The position numbers and the translations under genes are program-made. Positions 8,431-15,285 of a stretch of DNA of 23,193 bases are shown piece by piece. This stretch comes from Clostridiales bacterium (GTDB lineage Bacteria > Bacillota > Clostridia > Oscillospirales > Butyricicoccaceae), in assembly GCA_019418305.1 (NCBI GenBank), contig DYCA01000024.1, positions 1 through 23,193 on the forward strand, written 5' to 3'. Each line of letters starts with the position of its first letter. Position 1 is the first letter of the stretch. Below the pieces are notes generated by a model. The model saw only the letters and a program-made list of their open reading frames with translations, made no database searches and was not told the origin of the DNA.

Positions 8431-9891
8431 TTAGTCGCAGGGGCTGATAACGCCCCGAATCACCTGCAGGTTGTTCACATCCGGGTCCTCGGTGCCGAGC
8501 AGCATGCAGTTTTTCTCTTTGGCATAGCGGATATAGTCGAGAATTTCGCGTGTGATGCGCTCACCCGGCGCAAGAATTGGGATGCCGGGCGGATAGCACA
8601 TGACAAACTCGGCGCAGATGCGTCCGACCGAGTCATCCAGCGCAATCGTCTGCTTGTCCGCATAGAAGGCTTCCTGCGGGGCGGCAACCACCTGCGGCGA
8701 GATGTACTCCTGCCGCATGAGTGTCGCCTTGTCCCGCTTATAGCGGCGGCGGATGTCTGCCAATGCAGCCACCAGCCGTTCGAGGTCGCGTTCACGGTCG
8801 CCGACCGAGACATAAGCGAGCAGGTTGCCCAAATCGCCGAACTCGGTTTGGATATCATAAAAGTCGCGCAGCACGTCGTATACTTCGATGCCGGCAAGGC
8901 CGACGTCCAGTGTGTTGACGGCGAGCTTGGTCACGTCAAAGTCGTAGACCGTGTCGCCGTTGATAAGCTCGCGGCCGTAGGCGTAATAATCGCCGATCTG
9001 GTTGATTTCATCACGGGCGTACTCGGTCAGGTGCGTCACCTTGCGGAAAATTTCCTTGCCGTAGAGCGCGAGGTTTTTGCGCGAAATGTCCAGACTGACC
9101 ATCAAAAGGTACGAGCCGGACGTGGTTTGCGTCAGGTTGATGATTTGGCGAACATATTCGGCGTTCATGGACGGACCACACAGCAGAAAGCTCGACTGTG
9201 TCAGGCTGCCGCCCGATTTGTGCATGGAAACCGACGCCATATCTGCGCCCGCGGCCATGGCAGACACCGGCATGTTTTCGCCGAAATAGAAGTGCGTGCC
9301 GTGCGCTTCATCCGCCAGCACCTTCATGCCCTTTTCGTGTGCAAGCCGCACGATTTCTTTGATATCCGAGCAGATGCCGTAATAGGTCGGGTTGTTGACC
9401 AGCACGGCCTTGGCGGACGGGTGTTTTTCGATGGCGGCTTTCACATCCGCGACCGACATACCCAGCGAAATGCCGAGACGGTCGTTCATCTGGGGGTTGA
9501 CATAAACCGGAATGGCGCCCGTCAGCACCAGCGCGTTGATGACGCTGCGGTGCACGTTTCGCGGCAGAATGATTTCATCCCCGCGGGCGACGACGCTCAA
9601 AACCATCGACTGCACCGACGAGGTCGTGCCGCCGACCATCAGGAAAGCGTGCGCTGCGCCGAAGGCTTCGGCGGCCAGCTCTTCCGCTTCGCGGATGACG
9701 CTTGTGGGATGACATAGATTGTCGAGCGGTTTCATGGAGTTGACGTCCACGGTCATGCACTGCTCGCCCAGAAAGCGCGTCAGTTCGGGATTGCCGCGTC
9801 CGCGTTTGTGTCCGGGGACATCAAATGGCACGATACGCATATCTTTAAAGTGTTCGAGCGCCTCCTTGATGGGCGCACGGGATTGATCCAT
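8431..9891 (-). CDS. speA: Arginine (or lysine) decarboxylase, Bacillus SpeA type
   Basis: PLP-dependent fold-I Orn/Lys/Arg decarboxylase of 486 residues, close to the length of Bacillus SpeA and lacking the N-terminal wing of the enterobacterial acid-stress enzymes. The PLP lysine is K225 (SVSMHKSGGSLTQSS). The cofactor-ring Asp and a His lie in ADEAHGTH (about 193-200). The N-terminal string PFDVPGHKRGRG and the C-terminal YPPGIPILAPGE are family hallmarks. I start at ATG 9891 because AGAAGG lies 7-9 bases upstream. An earlier in-frame start at 9939 has no such support. Context with speD and speE favours arginine to agmatine. Lysine decarboxylation to cadaverine is the main alternative. No agmatinase or agmatine deiminase gene is in the window. 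Confidence 0.9.
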   Translation of the reverse strand: MDQSRAPIKEALEHFKDMRIVPFDVPGHKRGRGNPELTRFLGEQCMTVDVNSMKPLDNLCHPTSVIREAEELAAEAFGAAHAFLMVGGTTSSVQSMVLSVVARGDEIILPRNVHRSVINALVLTGAIPVYVNPQMNDRLGISLGMSVADVKAAIEKHPSAKAVLVNNPTYYGICSDIKEIVRLAHEKGMKVLADEAHGTHFYFGENMPVSAMAAGADMASVSMHKSGGSLTQSSFLLCGPSMNAEYVRQIINLTQTTSGSYLLMVSLDISRKNLALYGKEIFRKVTHLTEYARDEINQIGDYYAYGRELINGDTVYDFDVTKLAVNTLDVGLAGIEVYDVLRDFYDIQTEFGDLGNLLAYVSVGDRERDLERLVAALADIRRRYKRDKATLMRQEYISPQVVAAPQEAFYADKQTIALDDSVGRICAEFVMCYPPGIPILAPGERITREILDYIRYAKEKNCMLLGTEDPDVNNLQVIRGVISPCD

Positions 9892-10012
9892 AATACAACC
9901 TTCTTTCGGAAGGGAATAGAGTGCGCGCAGAGCGCGCAAATCAGCGTGAAGGACGCATCAGGACGAATTCCAGTGCGTCCCCTCGGTCGGAAATGTATTT
10001 CCAACCGAAGTG
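9892..10012 (-). promoter_or_regulatory. speD-speA intercistronic region with three hairpins
   Basis: This 121-base gap contains three stems. CGGTTGGAAAT/ATTTCCGACCG (10007-9984, one G-U) comes directly after the speD stop. GGACGCA/TGCGTCC lies at 9980-9951 with a 16-nt loop. TGCGCGC/GCGCGCA (9938-9922) has a 3-nt loop. None is followed by a T-run, so they are not classical terminators. They may act in RNA stability, processing or speA translation. Confidence 0.6.
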
Positions 10013-10777
10013 TCAGTATACGTTCTTGCCTGAGAAAATTTCGATCATTTCGCGCCGCAGATCGGAATGAATCTTGAGGCGCGTCTTGGGCGGCAGCTCG
10101 TAGATGTCGGTGTTGAACAGATAGTTCTGCAAGTCAACCTCCTTGAGCAGCATGCGCGTGTGAAACAGGTTGGATTGGTAGACGTTAATGTCGTATGCGT
10201 CGTAGCGGTCGAGGGTTGTGGGGTCGATAAAATCCTGAATCGAGGTGATATGGTGATCCATAAACAGCTTTTTGCCCTCGATATCGCGGGTAAAGCCGCG
10301 TACGCGGTAGTCCATGGTAATGATATCCGAGTCGAACGAGCCGATGAGATAGTCGAGCGTGGACAGCGGCGTAATCTCGCCGCAGGTCGCCACATCGATA
10401 TCCACGCGGAAGGTCGCAAGGCAGGTGTCCGGATGGTACTCGGGATAGGTGTGGACGGTGACATGGCTCTTGTCCAGATGCGCCACAATGGTATCCGGTT
10501 CAATGGCAGGCTTCATGTGCTCTTCTGCAATCAGGAACGTGACCGATGCGCCCTGCGGGTCGTAATCCTGCTTGGAGATATGCAGCACATGTGCGCCAAT
10601 CATTTCGGTGACGCGCTCCAGAATGCCAGTCAGACGCTCGGAATTGTACTGCTGATCAATATAGGCAATATAATCCCGCTGTTCGCGCTCGGTTTTGGCG
10701 TAGCACACGTCATAGATGTTGAAGGAAAGTGCCTTGGTCAGGTTGTTAAAGCCGTAGAGTCTGAGTTTGTTCTGCAT
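10013..10777 (-). CDS. speD: S-adenosylmethionine decarboxylase proenzyme, class 1A
   Basis: Pyruvoyl-dependent enzyme of 254 residues that makes decarboxylated AdoMet, the aminopropyl donor for SpeE. It resembles the long Escherichia coli-type SpeD (about 264 residues) rather than the short Bacillus form. Self-cleavage is expected before S104 in [17 protein letters not shown], which generates the pyruvoyl group. C132 (ATCGEITP) matches the conserved catalytic Cys, and the string [23 protein letters not shown] is typical of the class. It is the first gene of the operon. A GTGAGGAT site lies about 8 bases before ATG. A strong intrinsic terminator immediately upstream implies that expression of the whole operon is set by attenuation. 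Confidence 0.95.
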   Translation of the reverse strand: MQNKLRLYGFNNLTKALSFNIYDVCYAKTEREQRDYIAYIDQQYNSERLTGILERVTEMIGAHVLHISKQDYDPQGASVTFLIAEEHMKPAIEPDTIVAHLDKSHVTVHTYPEYHPDTCLATFRVDIDVATCGEITPLSTLDYLIGSFDSDIITMDYRVRGFTRDIEGKKLFMDHHITSIQDFIDPTTLDRYDAYDINVYQSNLFHTRMLLKEVDLQNYLFNTDIYELPPKTRLKIHSDLRREMIEIFSGKNVY

Positions 10778-11143
10778 ATCTGATTATCCTCACAATAAAA
10801 TAAAAAAATCCTCAAGCAAAAGAAAAGCCCCGCGAACGGCGGGACGTACTTTTCCACTTGAGGAAGGCAATCTCTCTCTTGGTCCGGGCTGTTCCGGACG
10901 GTCTGTATCTGGAAGAGGAAAGAGTCTATATAGCAAGAATCTACTTTTACTACTCTTATTGATTGTTTCACAAGTGTGATGCGCCCGCGGCACACGGCTT
11001 TTAGTCAGCCAACTTATAAAATTCAATAAGGCAACAAAGTTGCCAAGTGCGGCATTTGACCCGGCTGTCCGTATGGCCTTGGCGCCTTCCGGGTGGGAAG
11101 GGCGGTCAAAGAATTCTGCTGAAAGGCTTTGCCTCTCCGAGTG
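10778..11143 (-). promoter_or_regulatory. Long structured 5' leader of the polyamine operon
   Basis: About 365 nt separate the predicted start site (near 11143) from speD. In transcript order several stems are visible. GAGAGGC/GCCUUUC lies near the 5' end. UUUGACC/GGUCAAA encloses CGCC-UUCC/GGAAGGCG. Next come UGCC/GGCA and GGCAAC-TTT-GTTGCC (11044-11030). GUCCGG/CCGGAC lies within 10895-10878. The terminator hairpin is last. This architecture fits a riboswitch or other attenuator. I compared it by eye with the SAM, lysine, TPP, ykkC/guanidine, M-box and T-box classes and did not recognise a match. Short peptides can be read in it (for example the ATG ending in TGA around 11055-11023), but none has a convincing ribosome site. 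Confidence 0.65.
10798..10863 (-). terminator. Leader terminator (attenuator) upstream of speD
   Basis: On the minus strand CCTCAAG (10863-10857) pairs with CTTGAGG (10816-10810). Inside it AAAAG pairs with CTTTT and CCCGC with GCGGG. The tract ATTTTTTTATTTT follows at once. A full intrinsic terminator 20-30 bases before the speD start, in the sense direction, has no upstream gene to end and is best read as an attenuator. Confidence 0.85.
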
Positions 11144-11149
11144 AATATT

Positions 11150-11178
11150 ATTATATCGTACAGAACGCCGGATTGCAA
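11150..11178 (-). promoter_or_regulatory. Sigma-A type promoter of the polyamine operon
   Basis: Minus strand: -35 TTGCAA at 11178-11173, a spacer of exactly 17 bases, and -10 TATAAT at 11155-11150. The predicted start is near 11143. The match to consensus is strong and the position fits the divergent layout with the amidase promoter. Confidence 0.85.
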
Positions 11179-11249
11179 GGCTTTCTTGCAGGTTTTACGT
11201 GCCGCAGACAGGCGTTTTGCATGGAAACAAAAAGTTTACAGTCGAACCT

Positions 11250-11278
11250 TTGAAAAAAAGCGCGAAACGTAGTACAAT
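11250..11278 (+). promoter_or_regulatory. Sigma-A type promoter of the amidase gene
   Basis: Plus strand: -35 TTGAAA at 11250-11255, 17-base spacer, -10 TACAAT at 11273-11278, predicted start near 11285. This gives a leader of about 30 nt and supports the GTG start at 11316. The 71 bases between this and the divergent speD promoter show nothing else I can support. Confidence 0.8.
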
Positions 11279-11315
11279 AAAACAAACACAGTCAATAATG
11301 GGGAGACTATGCACC

Positions 11316-12011
11316 GTGAAGATAACAGGGTTTCATACGAAGCGAAAGGGAAAACGCACAGGCGGAGGTCGTGCGCTGGCAGTGGTGGGGCTGGTGATCG
11401 TCTCATTTCTGGCAGGCATGTTCACCCACAGCGTGATCAGCCGTCCGCCGCAGCCGGACGCGGGCCTGTCCTATATTGAGGACATCCCGGTTTACACGGA
11501 TTATCTGCCCGAGGGCAGCCGGGCACGGCCCGGGGAAATCCGAGAAATCAAGTATCTGGTCATCCATGAAACGGATAACTTTTCCGCCGGAGCGGACGCC
11601 GCCGCGCACAATTCCTTTATCCATCAGAATGCCAATGCGGAAACCGGCATCGTTTCGTGGCATTATACGGTCGACGATCATGAGATCTACCATCATCTGC
11701 CGGACAACGAAACCGCCTACCACGCAGGCGATCAGATGGAGAAGAATGGCGGCAATATGAACGGCGTGGGCATCGAGATGTGTGTCAACGAGGACGGCAA
11801 CTATGAGCAGACGCTCATCAACACCGAAAAGCTGTGCGCGAGATTGCTGCTTGAGTACGACCTCAATCCGGATAAGGCGCTGAAAAAGCATCAGGACTTT
11901 TCCGGTAAGGTCTGTCCGGCAAAACTGATAAACGACGGCCGGTGGGATGAGTTCTGCGCGGCGGTCAAACAGAAGTACGAAGAGCTGAAAGCAGCGCAGG
12001 CAAATGGTTAG
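11316..12011 (+). CDS. Membrane-anchored N-acetylmuramoyl-L-alanine amidase (Amidase_2)
   Basis: Peptidoglycan amidase of about 231 residues that cleaves the bond between MurNAc and L-alanine outside the membrane. A basic N-terminus and one hydrophobic helix (about 19-36) give a signal anchor. The Amidase_2 domain covers about 78-205. Zinc ligands match T7-lysozyme spacing: H84 (VIHETD), H192 and C200 (KHQDFSGKVCP, eight apart), with GVGIE at about 150-154. I chose GTG at 11316 because GGGGAG lies 10 bases before it. ATG at 11298 is in frame but has no ribosome site. Predicted to be monocistronic, between its own promoter and the terminator at 12041. The physiological role (wall turnover, germination or sporulation) is not clear from sequence. 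Confidence 0.88.
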   Translation: MKITGFHTKRKGKRTGGGRALAVVGLVIVSFLAGMFTHSVISRPPQPDAGLSYIEDIPVYTDYLPEGSRARPGEIREIKYLVIHETDNFSAGADAAAHNSFIHQNANAETGIVSWHYTVDDHEIYHHLPDNETAYHAGDQMEKNGGNMNGVGIEMCVNEDGNYEQTLINTEKLCARLLLEYDLNPDKALKKHQDFSGKVCPAKLINDGRWDEFCAAVKQKYEELKAAQANG

Positions 12012-12040
12012 TGCTGTGCAACTGCGTGCGAAACCAAACC

Positions 12041-12081
12041 AAAAAGAAAGGGCGATTTGTGGTAAATCGCTCTTTTCTTTT
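12041..12081 (+). terminator. Intrinsic terminator after the amidase gene
   Basis: A stem of about 17 bp (AAAAGAAAGGGCGATTT paired with AAATCGCTCTTTTCTTTT, one bulge) closes a short GTGG loop. The right arm supplies the U-rich end. It separates the amidase from the aroF transcription unit. Confidence 0.8.
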
Positions 12082-12142
12082 GGGTAATTTGGTGGTATAC
12101 TGGCAGAGCTTACATTTTCAACTGATAAAGGAGTGAATTATC

Positions 12143-13162
12143 GTGATCGTTGTACTCAAACAGAACAGCGACAAGGAACGTGTTGAACGTCTGATGCAGC
12201 ATTTTACGGATATGGGGCTGCGAATCAACTATTCCGAGGGCGCCAATACGACCATTCTTGGTCTGATGGGCGACACCACCAAGCTCGATGAAGGGGACAT
12301 TATGGCCTATGACGTGGTCGAGCGTGTGCAGCGTGTGACCGAGCCATTCAAGGCCGTCAACCGCAAATTCCATCCCGAGGACACGATCATCGAGGTCGCG
12401 GGACGCAAAATCGGCGCGGGATACTTCAACGTCATGGCAGGTCCCTGCTCGGTTGAGAGCGAGGCGCAGATCGTCGAGGTGGCCGAGGCGGTCAAAAAGG
12501 CGGGCGCATCCTTCCTGCGCGGCGGCGCGTTCAAGCCGCGTACCTCGCCCTACTCCTTCCAAGGGCTGGAGGCCGAAGGCCTCAAACTGCTGCTTGAGGC
12601 CAAGCGCCAGACCGGTTTGCCGATCGTGACCGAGATCATGAGTGAAAAGCATCTGGATCTGTTTGCGGATGTGGACATCATTCAGCTTGGCGCGCGCAAT
12701 ATGCAGAATTTTATGCTGCTCAAAGAGTTGGGCCGCTCAAACAAGCCTATTTTGCTCAAGCGGGGTCTGTCCGCGACGATGGAGGAGTTCCTCATGGCGG
12801 CGGAATATATCTTCGCGGGGGGTAACACCAACGTTATCCTGTGTGAGCGTGGTATCCGCACGTTTGAAAACCTGATTCGCAATAATCTGGATATTTCCGC
12901 CGTGCCGCTGGTCAAGATGTTCAGCCATCTGCCGATCATCATTGACCCGAGCCATGCCGCCGGACGGCGCGATATGGTGCAGCCGCTTTCGCGTGCGGCG
13001 ATCGCCGCGGGTGCGGACGGTCTGATTATCGAGGTGCATAACGATCCCAAGAACGCCCTGTGCGATGGCGCGCAGTCGCTCGACATCTCGCAGTTTGACA
13101 CGGTGATGGAGGATATTAAGCGCCGGGCGGAATTTGAAGGAAGAACGATGATGCTACAGTGA
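12143..13162 (+). CDS. aroF: 3-deoxy-7-phosphoheptulonate (DAHP) synthase, type I-beta
   Basis: First enzyme of the shikimate pathway, condensing phosphoenolpyruvate with erythrose 4-phosphate; 339 residues. The ferredoxin-like N-terminal regulatory domain (about 1-66) is the version found in Thermotoga-type I-beta enzymes and usually mediates inhibition by aromatic amino acids. The barrel carries AGPCSVES at 99-106 with metal ligand C102. RGGAFKPRTSPYSFQG is at 126-141, and DPSHAAGRRD and EVHNDPKNALCDG lie near the C-terminus. GTG start, 9 bases after AAAGGAG. A possible -10 (TATACT, 12096-12101) lacks a good -35. Its stop overlaps the GTG of the next small gene by four bases. Confidence 0.95.
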   Translation: MIVVLKQNSDKERVERLMQHFTDMGLRINYSEGANTTILGLMGDTTKLDEGDIMAYDVVERVQRVTEPFKAVNRKFHPEDTIIEVAGRKIGAGYFNVMAGPCSVESEAQIVEVAEAVKKAGASFLRGGAFKPRTSPYSFQGLEAEGLKLLLEAKRQTGLPIVTEIMSEKHLDLFADVDIIQLGARNMQNFMLLKELGRSNKPILLKRGLSATMEEFLMAAEYIFAGGNTNVILCERGIRTFENLIRNNLDISAVPLVKMFSHLPIIIDPSHAAGRRDMVQPLSRAAIAAGADGLIIEVHNDPKNALCDGAQSLDISQFDTVMEDIKRRAEFEGRTMMLQ

Positions 13163-13497
13163 ACAATTTTGTCCGGTTTGGTGTGATTTTGCACCACACT
13201 GCAACGATTGTGGGCTGGGTTTTCTGCCTGATTTTGCTTGGACATCCGGAGGAGCGGTCGGTGGTCGGTTTTGTGCTGCTTCTGGCATGGACGTTTTTGC
13301 AGAGCATCGGGGCGCTGGAACTGATTGCGCGCTTTCTGCTCGGCCGTTTGGATGAAAAGGCGGAACGGATGCAGCAAAGTTTTGTGCAATGGCAGACACT
13401 GTTTGGGGAGAAAAAAGCCAAACGTGCGTTTATAGTTTTGCTGGTTGCTATGGTTGCGAGCAAACTGGTGCTGCCTATAGGGCTGAACCAGATCTAA
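13159..13497 (+). CDS. Small hypothetical membrane protein, coupled to aroF
   Basis: Unrecognised protein of 112 residues. Three hydrophobic segments are visible at about 5-26, 35-60 and 89-108. Between the second and third lies a charged, probably cytoplasmic loop (RLDEKAERMQQSFVQWQTLFGEKKAKR). The GTG start lies inside the end of aroF (GTGA overlap), which suggests translational coupling. No strong ribosome site of its own is present apart from GAAGGAAG about 15 bases upstream. It is followed immediately by a terminator, so aroF and this gene probably form one unit. I cannot assign a function. A transport or regulatory link to aromatic synthesis would be guesswork. Composition resembles its neighbours, with no sign of transfer. 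Confidence 0.7.
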   Translation: MNNFVRFGVILHHTATIVGWVFCLILLGHPEERSVVGFVLLLAWTFLQSIGALELIARFLLGRLDEKAERMQQSFVQWQTLFGEKKAKRAFIVLLVAMVASKLVLPIGLNQI

Positions 13498-13500
13498 AAG

Positions 13501-13528
13501 AAAAAGCGAGGCGTATGCCTCGCTTTTT
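13501..13528. terminator. Bidirectional intrinsic terminator
   Basis: AAAAAGCGAGGC and GCCTCGCTTTTT form a perfect 12-bp stem around GTAT. Because the stem ends in A/T runs, it can act in both directions, between the convergent aroF unit and the DUF362 gene. Confidence 0.92.
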
Positions 13529-13539
13529 GGCGTTTTGCA

Positions 13540-14661
13540 TTAAATTTTAACCAGTTCGTATTCGCGCGTGCCCAGCCCCAGCTTTTCCGCGTGCTCGAGC
13601 GCGGACTGCCAATTGGTGTCCGGATGGACGGCGTGGAAGTGGTCGTTCGGGTCATGGATGTGGTGACGCTCGTGTTCGTCACACAGCAGGCTTGCCGGAT
13701 TGACCGGTGCGGCGTTGACCGCATCCGCACATGCCTGATCGAGCGCGACCGGGTCAAAGGATGCAAACATGCCGATATTCGGCACGATAGCCACGTCGTT
13801 TTCCGCGTGGCAGTCGCAGTTGGGCGACACATCGATAACCAGCGAAATGTGGAAGCACGGACGGCCGTCCACGACTGCTTTGGTGTATTCCGCGATTTTG
13901 CGGTTGAGAACGATGTTGGATTCATCATAAGCGCAGCCAATCGCGTCGGTCGGGCACACGCCGATGCAGCGGCCGCAGCCGACGCACTTATCGTGGTCGA
14001 TATGTGCTTTTTTGTTCGTGATGGTGATGGCGCTGTGTGCGCAGATACGTGTGCACATGCCGCAGCCGACGCAAGGGTTCTGGTCCACCTGTGGCTTGCC
14101 TGCATTGTGCTGCTCCATCTTGCCGGCGCGCGAACCGCAGCCCATGCCGATGTTTTTCAGGCAGCCGCCGAAGCCGCTTGCCTCGTGGCCCTTGAAGTGG
14201 GTCAGAGAAATAAACACATCCGCGTCCATGATGGCCTGTCCGATTTTGGCCTCCTTGACGTATTCGCCGCCCTCAACCGGCACATACGCTTCGTCCGTGC
14301 CCTTCAGACCGTCTGCGATGATGACATGGCAGCCGGTGGAGAACGGTGAAAAGCCGTTGAGATAAGCGGAATCCAGATGGTCGAGCGCGTTCTTGCGTCC
14401 GCCGACGTACAGCGTGTTGCAGTCGGTCAGGAACGGCTTGCCGCCGCGTTCCTTGACGAAGTCCGCAACCGTTTTCGCCCAGTTTGGCCGCAGAAATGCG
14501 AGGTTGCCCGGCTCACCGAAGTGGATTTTGATGGCGGTGAACTTTTTGTCAAAGTCGATGCTGTCCATGCCCGCCGCTTTCATCAGACGGGTCAGCTTCT
14601 GCTGCAAATTCTCGGTCAGCGTGGTGCGGAAATCCGCAAAATAAACCTTTGCTTTGTCCAT
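13540..14661 (-). CDS. DUF362 protein with two 4Fe-4S clusters
   Basis: Iron-sulfur protein of 373 residues. A DUF362 domain surrounds a bacterial ferredoxin module. The two clusters are CVGCGMCTRIC (C197, C200, C203, C207) and CVGCGRCIGVCP (C226, C229, C232, C236). The DUF362 part includes IKIHFGEPGNLAFLRP (about 44-59) and THFKGHEASGFGGCLKNIGMGCGSRAGK (about 154-181), with extra conserved Cys and His. A His-rich stretch (HERHHIHDPNDHFHAVH) sits near the C-terminus. ATG follows AAGGAAGGAAT. The family is common in anaerobes and is assumed to act in electron transfer, but the reaction is not established. It has its own promoter and is convergent with aroF. Confidence 0.9.
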   Translation of the reverse strand: MDKAKVYFADFRTTLTENLQQKLTRLMKAAGMDSIDFDKKFTAIKIHFGEPGNLAFLRPNWAKTVADFVKERGGKPFLTDCNTLYVGGRKNALDHLDSAYLNGFSPFSTGCHVIIADGLKGTDEAYVPVEGGEYVKEAKIGQAIMDADVFISLTHFKGHEASGFGGCLKNIGMGCGSRAGKMEQHNAGKPQVDQNPCVGCGMCTRICAHSAITITNKKAHIDHDKCVGCGRCIGVCPTDAIGCAYDESNIVLNRKIAEYTKAVVDGRPCFHISLVIDVSPNCDCHAENDVAIVPNIGMFASFDPVALDQACADAVNAAPVNPASLLCDEHERHHIHDPNDHFHAVHPDTNWQSALEHAEKLGLGTREYELVKI

Positions 14662-14698
14662 GGAGATTCCTTCCTTTCTTGTCTTGCCCTATTTCAAT

Positions 14699-14728
14699 AG
14701 TATAGCACAGGAAAATATGGTAAAACAA
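14699..14728 (-). promoter_or_regulatory. Promoter of the DUF362/ferredoxin gene
   Basis: Minus strand: -10 TATACT (14704-14699) preceded by TGC, an extended -10, and a possible -35 TTGTTT (14728-14723) at 18 bases. The start is expected near 14692, about 30 bases before the ATG. Confidence 0.65.
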
Positions 14729-14746
14729 GTGAGAATGCGGTCGGGC

Positions 14747-14778
14747 AAAAAAAGAGCCGCACCGGATTTCCGGTGCGG
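14747..14778 (-). terminator. Intrinsic terminator after the XRE regulator gene
   Basis: On the minus strand CCGCACCGGA/TCCGGTGCGG (14778-14757) forms a perfect 10-bp stem followed by CTCTTTTTTT. It starts immediately after the regulator's stop codon. Confidence 0.9.
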
Positions 14779-14994
14779 TTATTTGCGGAAGGGCGTACAG
14801 TCGTCCGAGCGGCCGAGCAGGTAGTCCAGACTGACATTATAAAAGTCGGCAAGGCTGCACAGTACATCGTTCGGGATGTTTCGGCGGCCGGTTTCGTAAT
14901 TGCAGTAGGTGGCACGCGGGATATGCAATGCTTGTGCGACAGCTTCTTGGCTTAAATCGCGATCTTCACGCATATCTTTGATTCGTAGCTTCAT
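14779..14994 (-). CDS. Small XRE-family helix-turn-helix regulator
   Basis: DNA-binding protein of 71 residues made almost entirely of one Cro/C1-type helix-turn-helix domain: MREDRDLSQEAVAQALHIPRATYCNYETGRRNIPNDVLCSLADFYNVSLDYLLGRSD. The helix-turn-helix proper is at about residues 14-37. I start at the ATG at 14994, 7 bases after GAGG. The ATG immediately before it (14997) is too close. No sensor or dimerisation domain follows. It is divergent from a 65-residue gene, and each promoter overlaps an inverted repeat. A local autoregulated repressor is therefore the simplest reading. It could be a lone housekeeping regulator or half of a small two-gene module. No toxin-like partner can be recognised. 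Confidence 0.88.
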   Translation of the reverse strand: MKLRIKDMREDRDLSQEAVAQALHIPRATYCNYETGRRNIPNDVLCSLADFYNVSLDYLLGRSDDCTPFRK

Positions 14995-15015
14995 CATACC
15001 ACCTCGCATGGTATC

Positions 15016-15069
15016 AGTATACTTTTCAGAAAAGATACTCTTGCATTTTGTGTCAAAATGACACAAAAT
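15016..15069. promoter_or_regulatory. Divergent promoters with two inverted repeats (candidate XRE operators)
   Basis: Site 1 is a perfect inverted repeat with 11-bp arms, ATTTTGTGTCA (15045-15055) and TGACACAAAAT (15059-15069), around AAA. It overlaps the rightward promoter (-35 TTGCAT 15041-15046, N17, -10 CAAAAT 15064-15069). Site 2 (15016-15039) pairs AGTAT-CTTTTC with GAAAAGATACT, with one extra base, and contains the leftward -10 TATACT (15021-15016) of the XRE gene. No clear leftward -35 is visible. The sites differ in sequence, so they may bind different proteins. Confidence 0.65.
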
Positions 15070-15087
15070 ATAGGTGAGGTGATTAAA

Positions 15088-15285
15088 ATGAATGTAATCC
15101 ATGAAAAAGCGCCGGAATTCGCGTCCGAGCTGCACTACAAAACCGCCTATCTGCATTTGTTCGGCGCGATAGCCAGTCTGGCCGAGCGCATCGAAGCCGC
15201 GGACAGCAACATAAGTCTCGCAGATGTCCGCGGCTCACTGGAACAGGCGCTGCGCGATGCGGAGGAGTGCGCCTGCGCAGATTAA
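15088..15285 (+). CDS. Small hypothetical protein divergent from the XRE regulator
   Basis: Unrecognised acidic protein of 65 residues beginning MNVIHEKAPEF and ending in a Cys-containing acidic tail (DAEECACAD). The middle (AYLHLFGAIASLAERIEAADSNISLADVRGSLEQALRDAEE) should be mostly alpha-helical, with heptad-like spacing of hydrophobic residues. There is no signal peptide or membrane helix. The ATG is supported by GAGGTGATTAAA. Its promoter overlaps a perfect inverted repeat. Its TAA stop (15283-15285) overlaps the stop of the convergent pdaA gene. Start, ribosome site and codon use all look genuine, but I have no family for it. A function tied to the neighbouring XRE protein is only an inference from position. 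Confidence 0.75.
   Translation: MNVIHEKAPEFASELHYKTAYLHLFGAIASLAERIEAADSNISLADVRGSLEQALRDAEECACAD

Noticed and set aside
8848..9717. Long open frame (289 codons) antisense to speA
   Set aside because: It mirrors the codon bias of speA, has no recognisable motif, and the speA reading is unambiguous.
10810..10960. T-box-like words (AGAGTAGTA, AGAGAG, GTGGAA) in the speD leader
   Set aside because: The order is wrong for a T-box: no GGTTGGTG-type apical loop follows AGAGAG, the TGGNACCGCG core is missing, and the operon is not an amino-acid or tRNA-synthetase operon. A covariance search would settle it.
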